This document shows positions 50,158-58,724 of a stretch of DNA of 64,000 bases, piece after piece; position 1 is the first letter of the stretch, and each line of letters opens with the position of its first letter. The notes below the pieces were generated by a model that saw only the letters and a list, made by a program, of their open reading frames with translations, had not been told where the DNA came from and did not search any database. This stretch comes from Sphingomonas sp. Its GTDB lineage: Bacteria > Pseudomonadota > Alphaproteobacteria > Sphingomonadales > Sphingomonadaceae. A program made the translations under genes and the position numbers. The DNA lies in contig NZ_JAHBZI010000001.1 of the NCBI RefSeq assembly GCF_019635515.1, positions 2,046,001 to 2,110,000 of the forward strand. The letters are read 5' to 3'.

Positions 50158-50580
50158 TTATTTCCGATAGGATTTGACGCCATAGTTGCACGCCGGCTTG
50201 CCGCAGCCGACCATCGTCACGCGCAGCGTGTAGGTGCCGGGCACCGCATAATCGAGGATCGGCGTCTCACTGTCCTCGTCATCGACCAGAATCTTCCCAC
50301 CGCTGTCCAGCAAAGCGAGCTTCAGACCAGTGCAATCGGCGTCGCACACCCCATAGATTTCGAACGCGGCCCCGCCCGACAGGGTGATGCTGTGCTGCGC
50401 CTGCGCCGCGCGGGCCAGCCTGCCGGTTTCCAGCCAGCCCGCCGGCTTGAAATCATCCATCTCCGCGACTGTATCGACAATCTCGAGCGTAGACCGCAAG
50501 GCGTCCATATCGTTTGTGGCGGCGCCCAAATCCTGAGCCGTCGCGGCCGCAAGCATCAATCCCATCGCCAAACCCAGCAT
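50158..50580 (-). CDS. Secreted hypothetical protein with a PPC-like beta domain
   Basis: 140 residues with a signal peptide (MLGLAMGLMLAAATAQ). The mature part reads like a pre-peptidase C-terminal (PPC) beta-sandwich: HSITLSGGAAFEIYGVCDAD, KLALLDSGGKILVDDEDSET and YAVPGTYTLRVTMVGCGKPA. Four cysteines (VCDADC, GCGKPAC) could form two disulfides. Function unknown. Confidence 0.72.
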   Translation of the reverse strand: MLGLAMGLMLAAATAQDLGAATNDMDALRSTLEIVDTVAEMDDFKPAGWLETGRLARAAQAQHSITLSGGAAFEIYGVCDADCTGLKLALLDSGGKILVDDEDSETPILDYAVPGTYTLRVTMVGCGKPACNYGVKSYRK

Positions 50581-50631
50581 TCCGCCCCCCTGTTCGTTCG
50601 CCCATCGGGATCGCGGGCAGCACGGCGCTGG

Positions 50632-50940
50632 TCAAGCGCCGCCCGGCAACCCCAATTCGCCTGCCACTTGATCTAGGTCCGTGCCCGCAGGCACCAGCAG
50701 CCATTCGCCGGGCCGCGCGCTATCGATCATCGTCACCGCGCCGCGCGGGCACACACCGAGGCACTTTACCTCAACGATCCCCGCACTCGCCTTGCGGCTC
50801 TTCTTCAATCCCAGATGCTTGCGCAGCGCCTTGGCCAGCGGCGTCTTGCCCTTCGCCCCAAAACCGCCGCCCAGTTTCTTCGAGCATTTGCCACAGACCA
50901 GCACGGTCCGCGCCCAGTTCGACCGGATATGCGTCTTCAA
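50632..50940 (-). CDS. Thioredoxin-fold [2Fe-2S] ferredoxin-like protein
   Basis: 102 residues with four cysteines in the spacing of thioredoxin-like ferredoxins: TVLVCGKCSKKLGGGFG (Cys16, Cys19) and VEVKCLGVCPRGAVTMIDS. A basic stretch links them. It may carry a [2Fe-2S] cluster for electron transfer. It starts with TTG overlapping the J-protein stop (TTGA), with GGAAG upstream, so translation depends on the upstream gene. Confidence 0.85.
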   Translation of the reverse strand: MKTHIRSNWARTVLVCGKCSKKLGGGFGAKGKTPLAKALRKHLGLKKSRKASAGIVEVKCLGVCPRGAVTMIDSARPGEWLLVPAGTDLDQVAGELGLPGGA

Positions 50941-51473
50941 TCCGGCTTCCAGGTCCGCGCCTCTTCGGCGGCCTTGAGTACATCATACGCCGCCTGGATC
51001 GCCTGGAAGCGCCTGGCGGCTTCGGTATCGCCCGGGCGGATATCGGGGTGGTTCGACTTGGCCAGCCGCCGCCACGCCGTACGCACTTCCTCAAAGCTGG
51101 CATCGACTTCGAGCTCCAGCACCTCCAGCGCGCGCATCTCGTCGCGCGAGCGGCTGCCGTCGCCGGGACCGGCCCAGCTGTTCGCCTTGCTCTCCGTATA
51201 GCCGCTGGTGTCGCGGCGCTCGGCGGCCTCGCGCTCGGCGGCCTCCTCGGCGGTCAGGCCTTCGAAGTAATTCCAGTTGCGGTTGTATTCGCCGGCGTGG
51301 GTCTCGCAGAAATACCAGCGCTCGGGGCTGTTGGGCGATTTGGGCGCGGGGCGGTCGCCCGGCTGGTCGCAGCCATGCCTGTCGCACATTCTGACCGTCA
51401 CCGCCTCGCGCTCGGCGCCATATTCGCGCCAGCGTGGAAAGCCCCAATCGGTAGATCGTGTCGAACGCGCCAT
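50937..51473 (-). CDS. J-domain co-chaperone with N-terminal Cys cluster
   Basis: 178 residues. The C-terminal 65 or so form a J domain (ALEVLELEVDASFEEVRTAW, RRLAKSNHPDIRPGD with the HPD motif) that should stimulate an Hsp70. The N-terminal part carries CDRHGCDQPGD and RWYFCETHAGEYNRNWNYFE, a likely zinc-binding arrangement. Coupling to a ferredoxin-like gene hints at a role in Fe-S protein maturation, but that is inference. Confidence 0.9.
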   Translation of the reverse strand: MARSTRSTDWGFPRWREYGAEREAVTVRMCDRHGCDQPGDRPAPKSPNSPERWYFCETHAGEYNRNWNYFEGLTAEEAAEREAAERRDTSGYTESKANSWAGPGDGSRSRDEMRALEVLELEVDASFEEVRTAWRRLAKSNHPDIRPGDTEAARRFQAIQAAYDVLKAAEEARTWKPD

Positions 51474-51526
51474 ATCAGGGGCCAGATAGGGTTGTGGGTG
51501 GCAGAAGGCCAGCGCCTAACGACACT

Positions 51527-51616
51527 TCTTGTTCTCCTGCGGAAGCAGGAGTCCAAGGGCACGAACGCATCGCCTTGCGGCTTCGGGCTCCTGCTTTCGC
51601 AGGAGAATGACGAAGG
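51527..51616. repeat. Type B-like inverted repeat near the 3' end of rnpB
   Basis: TTCTCCTGCGGAAGCAGGAG at the left mirrors CTCCTGCTTTCGCAGGAGAATGACG at the right. It lies just past the 3' end of rnpB (minus strand) and may stop that transcript. Confidence 0.82.
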
Positions 51617-51621
51617 AAATG

Positions 51622-52002
<381 letters not shown>

Positions 52003-52046
52003 CGTCAAAACCCCTAGGCGCGCCGCGCGCCTTTGGGAAGGGTGGC

Positions 52047-52355
52047 TCAGTCGTCGAACTTTAGCGCATCGCATTCGGCAACCAGCTTCGGCAGCATGTC
52101 CTTGCCATTCACGGTCCGCGCCTTCGCGAACGCAGCCTTGGCCCGCGCATTGGCTGCCGAGAAATCGGGGTCCCCCTGCCCGGCCATGAACATCCCCATC
52201 GCCAAGATCCCGTATTTCTCGCGGTCGCTCACCTTGGCCTGGATCGGCGCGAATTCCTGATACGCGTTGCCGCAAAACAATTGCTGATCAAGCGTCGGGT
52301 CACCAGCGTGCGCGAGCGTGAGAGGAAGCGCGGCCAAACTCAGAAAAACAGACAT
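52047..52355 (-). CDS. Small periplasmic protein, unknown function
   Basis: 102 residues with a short signal peptide (MSVFLSLAALPLTLAHA) and a helical mature part (DPTLDQQLFCGNAYQEFAPI, SDREKYGILAMGMFMAGQGD, LPKLVAECDALKFDD). Two cysteines may pair. The open frame extends far upstream without good codons; the ATG before the signal peptide is used. It lies just upstream of rnpB on the same strand. Confidence 0.72.
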   Translation of the reverse strand: MSVFLSLAALPLTLAHAGDPTLDQQLFCGNAYQEFAPIQAKVSDREKYGILAMGMFMAGQGDPDFSAANARAKAAFAKARTVNGKDMLPKLVAECDALKFDD

Positions 52356-52456
52356 GATATCCCCCAGGGACGCGAGGTGCGCCGTCGGTTCGCTCATCCC
52401 ACGGAGGAAGCGCGAACGCCACCCCCGGCCTATACGGTTTTTCGCACGCTTCGCTG

Positions 52457-52714
52457 CTAGCCGCCTGTGGGCACCGCCTCGGCAATCTCGAACGCGTAAC
52501 GCTGCCAACCGCGCATCTTCGCCGCATCCACCGCCGGCGCCCGCTTCCTCTTCGCCTCGGCCAGCGATTTGGTGTGGCCCCAGAACACCTCGGTCTTGCC
52601 ATTGGCCAGGATCGCCACGATCCGCCAGCAATGCGTGAACGGCGTCGAGACCGGCCCGATGGTCTTCACATAGCCATCGGCGAAGGTGGCGGTCAGATAG
52701 TGCTTCCTGGCCAT
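52457..52714 (-). CDS. Small conserved-looking hypothetical protein (85 aa)
   Basis: MARKHYLTATFADGYVKTIG, PFTHCWRIVAILANGKTEVF and WGHTKSLAEAKRKRAPAVDA suggest a small compact beta-alpha domain with no signal or membrane segment. Not recognised. It starts 9 bp after the amidase stop on the same strand, so it is likely co-transcribed with it. Confidence 0.65.
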   Translation of the reverse strand: MARKHYLTATFADGYVKTIGPVSTPFTHCWRIVAILANGKTEVFWGHTKSLAEAKRKRAPAVDAAKMRGWQRYAFEIAEAVPTGG

Positions 52715-52723
52715 ACCGGGAAG

Positions 52724-53422
52724 CTAGTCATCCCCCTGCGGCTTGGGCAGCAGCAATGCCAGCAACAGGCAGCGGCACTCGGCATCGATCTCGCCGTCGA
52801 TCATCTCCGGGCGAAAACGGCGCTGGAACGCGGTCACCGCCGCCGGGCCGTCCTCGACATCATAGCCGAACCGCTCGAGCGCGAGCATGAAACCGGCATC
52901 GGGCCAGCCGGGATCGACGAGGTTCTTGGTCGGCCGCGGCAGCGCCAGCCGCAGCCGCGCCAAAGCGTGCCAGTTGAACAATTCGCCCGGATCCTGCTTG
53001 CGCGCCGGTGCCACATCCGAATGGCCGACGACATTGCCGCGGGTGATGCCGTGCCGCTCCTTGATCGCCGCCACCAGCGGAATCACCGCGCCCATCTGCG
53101 CCTCGGTGAAGTTGCGATAGCCATGCTCGTGGCCGGGATTGACGATCTCGATACCGACCGAGGCCGAATTGACGTCCTTGATCCCGCGCCAATGCGCGCG
53201 GCCGGCGTGCCAGGCGCGCTTGTCCTCTTCGACAAGGCGGAAGATGCGGCCATCCTCCTCGACCAGATAATGCGCCGAGACCTCGGCTACCGGATCACGC
53301 AGCCGTTCCAAGGCGGCCTCGCCACTGGTCATGCCGGTATAATGGAGCACGATCATGCTCACCGGCAACTTGCGCTCGTTGAAATTGGGCGACGGCGCGT
53401 CGATGATCGGAAGATCGCTCAC
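52724..53422 (-). CDS. N-acetylmuramoyl-L-alanine amidase (AmpD/AmiD type)
   Basis: 232 residues from a GTG start. The Amidase_2 zinc site is visible as SMIVLHYTGMTSGEAALERL (first His), SVGIEIVNPGHEHGYRNFTE, and VVGHSDVAPARKQDPGELFN (second His and Asp). A C-terminal peptidoglycan-binding-type helix bundle follows (FMLALERFGYDVEDGPAAVT, FQRRFRPEMIDGEID). No signal peptide is seen, so it probably acts on imported muropeptides, releasing anhydroMurNAc upstream of recycling; AmgK and MurU of that pathway are also in this window. Confidence 0.9.
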   Translation of the reverse strand: MSDLPIIDAPSPNFNERKLPVSMIVLHYTGMTSGEAALERLRDPVAEVSAHYLVEEDGRIFRLVEEDKRAWHAGRAHWRGIKDVNSASVGIEIVNPGHEHGYRNFTEAQMGAVIPLVAAIKERHGITRGNVVGHSDVAPARKQDPGELFNWHALARLRLALPRPTKNLVDPGWPDAGFMLALERFGYDVEDGPAAVTAFQRRFRPEMIDGEIDAECRCLLLALLLPKPQGDD

Positions 53423-53453
53423 CCGCGCAGTTATGGGCGCTTGCCGCGCGCGA

Positions 53454-54320
53454 TCAACCCGCCGCGGCAGCGCGCGACGTCAGCAGCGACGGAATTGCCG
53501 CCCGGTAGAAGCCGCGGAACCGCTCGCTCGGCGTGAAATGCTCGGTCTGGCCGATCACCGTCTCGCCCGCGCCCAGCACCAGCAGCCCGCCCGGCCGGAT
53601 CGCGCTCGACAGCACATCGAACACGGTGCGGCGCATCGCCGGCGAGAAATAGAGCAGCACGTTGCGGCAGAGGATGATGTCGAACTTGCCCGGAGGCGCC
53701 GGATCGGCGGCGAGGTTTTGCTGGCGGAACTGGACGCGGCGCACCAGCTCGGGCTTGGCGACCCAATCGCCGCCGATGGTATCGAACCAGGTCATCATCC
53801 GCCGCACCGGCAATCCGCGCTGGATCTCGAATTGGGAGAATTTGCCGGCGCGCGCGCGATTGAGCGCGGCGGGAGAAATATCGGTAGCGACGATTTCGGG
53901 GGCGAGCAGCCCCTCGCCGAGCCCGCGCTCGGCCAGCAGCATCGCCAGGCTCAGCGGTTCCTGCCCTGTTGAGCAGCCCGCCGACCAGATTCGCAGCCGG
54001 CGATCCGGCGTGCCGGCGTGCATTTCCACGGCGGCATCGCCTACCGCATCGAGCACCGCCGCATCGCGGAAGAAGCTGGTTTCCTGATTGAGCAGCGCAT
54101 CCACCACCTGATCCCCAAGCTCCCCCGTTCGCGCCGTCACCAGTTGCGCCACCAGCGCATCGAGGCTGTCCAGGCCGCGTTCGCGCAGGATCGGCTTGAG
54201 CGCGGTCTCGATCCGCCACGCCCGATTCGCCGCTATCTGCTGACCCGCCCGCTGTTCGAGCAGGGCTGCGATCATGTTCATTGCCGCGGGCGATGGCATC
54301 GGCTGCGACGGCGGGATCAT
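53454..54320 (-). CDS. cheR: Chemoreceptor glutamate methyltransferase
   Basis: 288 residues. CheR adds methyl groups from SAM to receptor glutamates during adaptation. N-terminal helical domain (GQQIAANRAWRIETALKPIL, LLNQETSFFRDAAVLDAV), then a SAM-binding LRIWSAGCSTGQEPLSLAML, ATDISPAALNRARAGKFSQF and DIILCRNVLLYFSPAMRRTV. Its start overlaps the cheB stop (ATGA). Last gene of the operon; no receptor gene is in the window. Confidence 0.95.
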   Translation of the reverse strand: MIPPSQPMPSPAAMNMIAALLEQRAGQQIAANRAWRIETALKPILRERGLDSLDALVAQLVTARTGELGDQVVDALLNQETSFFRDAAVLDAVGDAAVEMHAGTPDRRLRIWSAGCSTGQEPLSLAMLLAERGLGEGLLAPEIVATDISPAALNRARAGKFSQFEIQRGLPVRRMMTWFDTIGGDWVAKPELVRRVQFRQQNLAADPAPPGKFDIILCRNVLLYFSPAMRRTVFDVLSSAIRPGGLLVLGAGETVIGQTEHFTPSERFRGFYRAAIPSLLTSRAAAAG

Positions 54321-55381
54321 GCCCGGCCTCCGTGCCCGGCGATCAAGCGCCCGATCTCATCCGGCGGCAGCACCGCGCTGGCGCGCCCGGCATTGGCGAT
54401 GGCGCCGGGCATGCCCCACACCACCGAGCTGGCCCGATCCTGGACCAGCACACGCGCGCCGGCTTCGATCATGCCGACGGCGCCTTCGCAGCCGTCACGC
54501 CCCATCCCGCTCAGCACCACGCCAACGGCGCGTTTGCCGAACACCTCGGCGACGCTTTCGAACATCGGATCGACCGAGGGCATGCAGCCGCTTGAGGACT
54601 TCTCATGGGTCAGGCGAATGGCGGCGCCGTCTGACGTGCGCACCACGCGCATATGCGCGTCGCCGGGGGCGACGATGATCCGGCCGGGCCGGATGCGCAT
54701 ATGATCAGCCGCGACTTCGCACGGGCGCCCGCCGAGCACGGCGAGCTGCGCGGCGAAATAGCTCATGAACGAGGACGGCAGATGCTGGGTGACCAGTATC
54801 GGCACCTGGAAATTCACCGGGATCGCGCGGAGAAACTGGCTGAGGGCGTGGATACCGCCGGTCGAGGCGCCGATCGCCACCAGATCGAAATCGCGCGGTG
54901 CGGTGATCATGCTGCAACCCGTCGGTTTCGGCCGGGTATCGTCGGGCGCTTCGAACAATTTGGAGAGCCGCTCTTCCAGCACTTCGGCGAAGCGGCCGCC
55001 GAAGGCGCCGATGCCGGGCTTGACCAGCGTATCCGCCGCGCCCAGCGCCAGCGCCTGCACGCTCACCGCCGCGCCATCGTCCGCCGAGGAGGAGACGACC
55101 AGCACCTTGGCGCCATGGCTGGCGATCAGGATGTCGGGAAGCGCGGTCAGCCCGTCGATACCGGGCATTTCGATATCGAGCAGGATCGCATCGACGCGAT
55201 TCTTGTCCAGCCAGCCGAGCGCGGCGCTGACGTCGCTGAACGCCCCCGCCACGGCAAAGCGCCGCGTGCCCTCCACCATGCGCCCGAGCACCGATCGTGC
55301 GACGACGGAATCGTCGATGATCAGCACGCGGTGCGCCGGAGCGCCCGCCATGCCATTGCTGGCCAGACTGGAATACGGCAT
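54317..55381 (-). CDS. cheB: Chemotaxis methylesterase/response regulator
   Basis: 354 residues: receiver domain RVLIIDDSVVARSVLGRMVE with phosphoacceptor Asp69 in DAILLDIEMPGIDGL, then the esterase/amidase domain with LVAIGASTGGIHALSQFL (Ser), ILVTQHLPSSFMSYFAAQLA (His) and VLSGMGRDGCEGAVGMIEAG (Asp). It reverses CheR methylation when phosphorylated by CheA. Confidence 0.96.
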   Translation of the reverse strand: MPYSSLASNGMAGAPAHRVLIIDDSVVARSVLGRMVEGTRRFAVAGAFSDVSAALGWLDKNRVDAILLDIEMPGIDGLTALPDILIASHGAKVLVVSSSADDGAAVSVQALALGAADTLVKPGIGAFGGRFAEVLEERLSKLFEAPDDTRPKPTGCSMITAPRDFDLVAIGASTGGIHALSQFLRAIPVNFQVPILVTQHLPSSFMSYFAAQLAVLGGRPCEVAADHMRIRPGRIIVAPGDAHMRVVRTSDGAAIRLTHEKSSSGCMPSVDPMFESVAEVFGKRAVGVVLSGMGRDGCEGAVGMIEAGARVLVQDRASSVVWGMPGAIANAGRASAVLPPDEIGRLIAGHGGRA

Positions 55382-55405
55382 GCCCGCTGCTCCTCGGCGC
55401 GAGGC

Positions 55406-55771
55406 TCAGGCGACGCCGACGATCTGCAGCTTGCTTTCGAGCGTCTCGCGATCGAACGGCTTCATGACATATTCGTCGGCGCCCGCTTCGATCGCGGCGC
55501 GGATATAGGCCATGCCGTTCTCGGTGGTGCAGAACACCACCTTGGGGCGCTGGGGAAGGCCCGAATCCTTGAGCGCGCGCAGGAAGTCCATCCCGCTCAT
55601 CACCGGCATGTTCCAGTCGAGCAGGATCACGTCCGGCGGCGTATCGAGGCAGGAATCGAGCGCCTCGCGACCGTCACCCGCTTCGCGAACTTCGAAGTCG
55701 AGCGTTTCGAGAATGTGGCGGGCGACCTTGCGGATCACCTTCGAGTCGTCGACGACGAGACAAGTCTTCAT
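55406..55771 (-). CDS. cheY: CheY-like response regulator
   Basis: 121-residue stand-alone receiver: KTCLVVDDSKVIRKVARHIL, phosphoacceptor Asp52 in DVILLDWNMPVMSGMDFLRA, the conserved Thr in VVFCTTENGMA and Lys in YVMKPFDRETLESKL. It should carry the signal from CheA to the flagellar motor or another output. 24 bp upstream of cheB. Confidence 0.93.
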   Translation of the reverse strand: MKTCLVVDDSKVIRKVARHILETLDFEVREAGDGREALDSCLDTPPDVILLDWNMPVMSGMDFLRALKDSGLPQRPKVVFCTTENGMAYIRAAIEAGADEYVMKPFDRETLESKLQIVGVA

Positions 55772-55854
55772 TTTGCTACCCTGTTCCCCGGTTGCCAGGC
55801 GTCTGGAGTGTTACTCTGCAGCGAAAGGCGTGAGTTTCGCGTTAATCATGGAAA

Positions 55855-56280
55855 TTAGTTGATGGTGGCGTGGCCAGGCACGAGGCTGGCCAGGTCGATC
55901 GCCAGGATCGGCTCGCCTTCGCGTTCCACCACGCCCCGCCCCGCCCCGCCCCACGCGGGATCGAGGGCGACGCCCCCGGCCAGCGGCAGCAGTTCGAACG
56001 GAGCGACATCGTCGAGCGCGTCGACCAGCATCGCATAATGGTGTCCATCGACCCGGGTGATCACGGCGCGGCGCGCGTCGCTGTCACCGTGCATGCCGAG
56101 CGCGGATTGGGTATCGACCACCGTCACCACGCGGCTGCGCAGGGCGGCGAGCCCGCGAACATGGGCGCTGGCGCGCGGCACCGCGGTGACCTCGCCGATA
56201 TCGACCACCGATTCGACCTGATCCGAGTCGATCGCGACCGAACGGCCGGCGATCTGGGCGATGAGATATAGATGCGACAT
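55855..56280 (-). CDS. cheW: CheW-domain coupling protein
   Basis: 141 residues with a CheW beta-barrel: LYLIAQIAGRSVAIDSDQVE, SVVDIGEVTAVPRASAHVRG, LAALRSRVVTVVDTQSALGM and VEREGEPILAIDLASLVPG. It couples CheA to receptors. The start overlaps the cheA stop by one base (TGATG). Confidence 0.9.
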   Translation of the reverse strand: MSHLYLIAQIAGRSVAIDSDQVESVVDIGEVTAVPRASAHVRGLAALRSRVVTVVDTQSALGMHGDSDARRAVITRVDGHHYAMLVDALDDVAPFELLPLAGGVALDPAWGGAGRGVVEREGEPILAIDLASLVPGHATIN

Positions 56281-58601
56281 CAGCGCGCTCCCGCGGTCTT
56301 GGCTTCAAGCGCCTGGAGCAGTCCCGCGCGGTCGTACCGGTAGACGCTGTCGTCAGCCGCTCCCGAAGCGACGCGCCGGCGGCGCAAACGCACCACCGGC
56401 GCGGCCTCGGCACCACTGGGCGAAGCATCGTCGGATGAGAGAACAACGGATGCGGTCTCGCCCGGTGCGAGCTCGAAAGCGACGCGATATCCGGATGTTT
56501 CGAGGAGCGGACGCACGAACGAGGCCATCCAGCCTCCCGCATCATCCGCGATCAGGCAGATCGGGCGGACTTCGTCGTCCATCCCGTTACGATCGGCATG
56601 AGCGTCGAACACCCACAGCATATCGAGCAGTTCGACCTGCTCGCCGTCGAGCAGCACTACGCCAGCGACCGGCCCCGGCTCGCGCGCGGGGGTCACTTCC
56701 TCGGGCAGCACGATGATGTCGATGGCCTCATCGATGGCGTAGCTGACTTCGTTGATATCGTCCTTGAGACGCAGCACGTTGAGGCGCTCGCGGCCTTCGA
56801 TCTCGCCCTGCGCGGCGAGCGGCAGGATGCGTCCGTCGATGGTCACGCGGAAGCGGCCGGCGGCGAAACGGATATTGACGGCGTCGACCTGCTCGACCCG
56901 ATCCACCGCCGCCAGCGGCACCGCGCGGCGCGCGCCGTCGAGATCCTGGAACAGCAGTGCGGGTATACCTTCGGCCACCGCCTCGGCCTGTTCGTCATCA
57001 AGATCGCGGGTGGCGTCACGGCTGAAATCGAGCCCGGCGACGCTCGCCAGCCCGGCGCAATCGAGCAGCAGCATCGGCAAGCCGCTGTCAGGCAGCGTCT
57101 GCCCCGCATAGACCCCGCACGACATCACCGCGGGCGATGCCGGCTTGATCACCAGCTCCTCGGTATCGAGGACGCTGTCGGCACCGAGCGCATAGCTGCC
57201 CTCCGGCACGCTGACGATCGCGATCATGCGCGGGGCATCGGACTTGATTCGCTCGATTTCCAGCACGCTGCACAAATTGAGCAAAGGCATCCGGCGTCCG
57301 CGTAGCGTCAGCATCAGCGCTCCGCCCACGGTGTCGATACGAACTGCCTCACCATGATCGGTGACGATCTCCTCGATCGACTGGCGCGGGATCGCGAAGC
57401 GTTGTCCGCCCGCGCCGACGACGATCGCCGAGATGATCGACAGCGTCAGCGGCACATGGATGGCGATGCGCAACCCCTTGCCGGGATTGCTGTCGAGCTC
57501 GACGCGTCCGCCGATCTGCTCGATCGCCGCGCGCACCACGTCCATGCCGACGCCGCGCCCGGAAATCTCGGTGACCTCATCCTTGCTCGAAAGGCCGGGC
57601 TCGAACACCAGATCGAGCTTGGCGCGCTCGGAAAGCGACCGCAGCTGACGTTCGTCCCCGCCATTGGCGACCAGCTTGGTGACGAGCTTGTCGGTGTCGA
57701 TCCCGCGCCCGTCGTCCGAAATCTCGATGATGATCTGGTTGCCGGATTGCCGCGCCGAGACGATCAGCCGGCCATTCTCGCGCTTGCCCGCCGCGCGGCG
57801 GTCTGCCGGACCCTCGATACCGTGATCGATCGAATTGCGGACGATATGGACAAGCGGATCGCGCATCATTTCGATCATCTCGCGGTCGAGCTCGACGTCC
57901 GAACCCTCGACATGCAGCGTCACCGATTTGCCGAGGCCCGCCGCCGTGTCGCGCACCATCCGCGGCAATGCCGAGAACAAGGCATCGATCTTCTGCATGC
58001 GGGTCCGCGTCACCGTGTCGCGCATCTCGCCGACGGTCAGCGACAGCCGCTCGAGCGCCGCCTCCAGCGTCGGATCGATATTGCCGTCGCGCATCCGCCG
58101 CGCCAGCTCGTTGCGGGCCAGCACCATGTCCGACATGCCGGACATCATCCGATCGAGCAGATCGACGTTGAGACGAACACTGCGCGCCGGCGCGCGCTGG
58201 GCGGTGCCGCCGGCAACCACCGCGACGGCATCGGTACCCTCGGCCAACGCCGCGATCAGCAGATCCTCGCCGGTATCGTCGAGGCTGTCGCCCGAATCGA
58301 TCGCCTCGACGATCTCGCCGATCCGGTCGACGATCGCCAGCACGGCGTTGACCAGAGCGGTATCGGGCACCCGCTCGCCGCGCCGCACCAGATCGAGCAC
58401 GTCCTCGGCGGCGTGGCTCAGCCGAGCGAGACGCGGCAGATCGAGAAAGCCGCAGCTCCCCTTCACGGTATGGACGAAGCGGAAGATCGCATCGAGCCGG
58501 CCCCTGTCGTCCGGATTCGCTTCCCACGCGACGATCTCGCCCGAAAGCGCCTCCAGCGTTTCGCGCGTCTCGGCAATGAATTCCTGAAGCAGGTCGTCCA
58601 T
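56280..58601 (-). CDS. cheA: CheA histidine kinase, without P2, with extra CheW-like and receiver-like C-terminus
   Basis: 773 residues. P1: HPt with His44 in RFVHTVKGSCGFLDL. P3 begins near 140 (SVRLNVDLLDRMMSGMSDMV), so the linker is about 40 residues and no CheY-binding P2 fits. P4: RDPLVHIVRNSIDHGIEGPA (N box), ISDDGRGIDTDKLV (G1), ISGRGVGMDVVRAAIEQIGG (G2). P5: QRFAIPRQSIEEIVTD from about 390. A second CheW-like segment follows (about 540-665; ALLFQDLDGARRAVPLAAVD). The end (about 677-770; RPICLIADDAGGWMASFVRP) looks like a receiver that lacks the acidic phosphorylation site. Confidence 0.94.
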   Translation of the reverse strand: MDDLLQEFIAETRETLEALSGEIVAWEANPDDRGRLDAIFRFVHTVKGSCGFLDLPRLARLSHAAEDVLDLVRRGERVPDTALVNAVLAIVDRIGEIVEAIDSGDSLDDTGEDLLIAALAEGTDAVAVVAGGTAQRAPARSVRLNVDLLDRMMSGMSDMVLARNELARRMRDGNIDPTLEAALERLSLTVGEMRDTVTRTRMQKIDALFSALPRMVRDTAAGLGKSVTLHVEGSDVELDREMIEMMRDPLVHIVRNSIDHGIEGPADRRAAGKRENGRLIVSARQSGNQIIIEISDDGRGIDTDKLVTKLVANGGDERQLRSLSERAKLDLVFEPGLSSKDEVTEISGRGVGMDVVRAAIEQIGGRVELDSNPGKGLRIAIHVPLTLSIISAIVVGAGGQRFAIPRQSIEEIVTDHGEAVRIDTVGGALMLTLRGRRMPLLNLCSVLEIERIKSDAPRMIAIVSVPEGSYALGADSVLDTEELVIKPASPAVMSCGVYAGQTLPDSGLPMLLLDCAGLASVAGLDFSRDATRDLDDEQAEAVAEGIPALLFQDLDGARRAVPLAAVDRVEQVDAVNIRFAAGRFRVTIDGRILPLAAQGEIEGRERLNVLRLKDDINEVSYAIDEAIDIIVLPEEVTPAREPGPVAGVVLLDGEQVELLDMLWVFDAHADRNGMDDEVRPICLIADDAGGWMASFVRPLLETSGYRVAFELAPGETASVVLSSDDASPSGAEAAPVVRLRRRRVASGAADDSVYRYDRAGLLQALEAKTAGAR

Positions 58602-58646
58602 GGGGCCCCGAAGTAAATTTACCGGGCCGTTGTGCGGGATAGAGGG

Positions 58647-58661
58647 TTAAGGTGGGGTTAG
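58647..58661. promoter_or_regulatory. CtrA-like box upstream of cheA
   Basis: TTAAGGTGGGGTTAG has the TTAA-N7-TTAA layout with one mismatch in the second half (TTAG) and lies 46-60 bp upstream of the cheA start, in promoter position. On the minus strand it reads CTAACCCCACCTTAACC. Confidence 0.5.
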
Positions 58662-58675
58662 CTCTAACCTCCAAT

Positions 58676-58705
58676 CGTCATGCCGGACTTCGTCCGGCAT
58701 CCACC
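58676..58705. repeat. Short inverted repeat left of the GIY-YIG gene
   Basis: CGTCATGCCGGACTTCGTCC then GGCATCCACC; the arms ATGCCGGAC and GTCCGGCAT are perfect. Its sequence is closely similar to the units on the other side of the GIY-YIG gene. Confidence 0.85.
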
Positions 58706-58724
58706 GATGTTCTAGGCTCGGACC

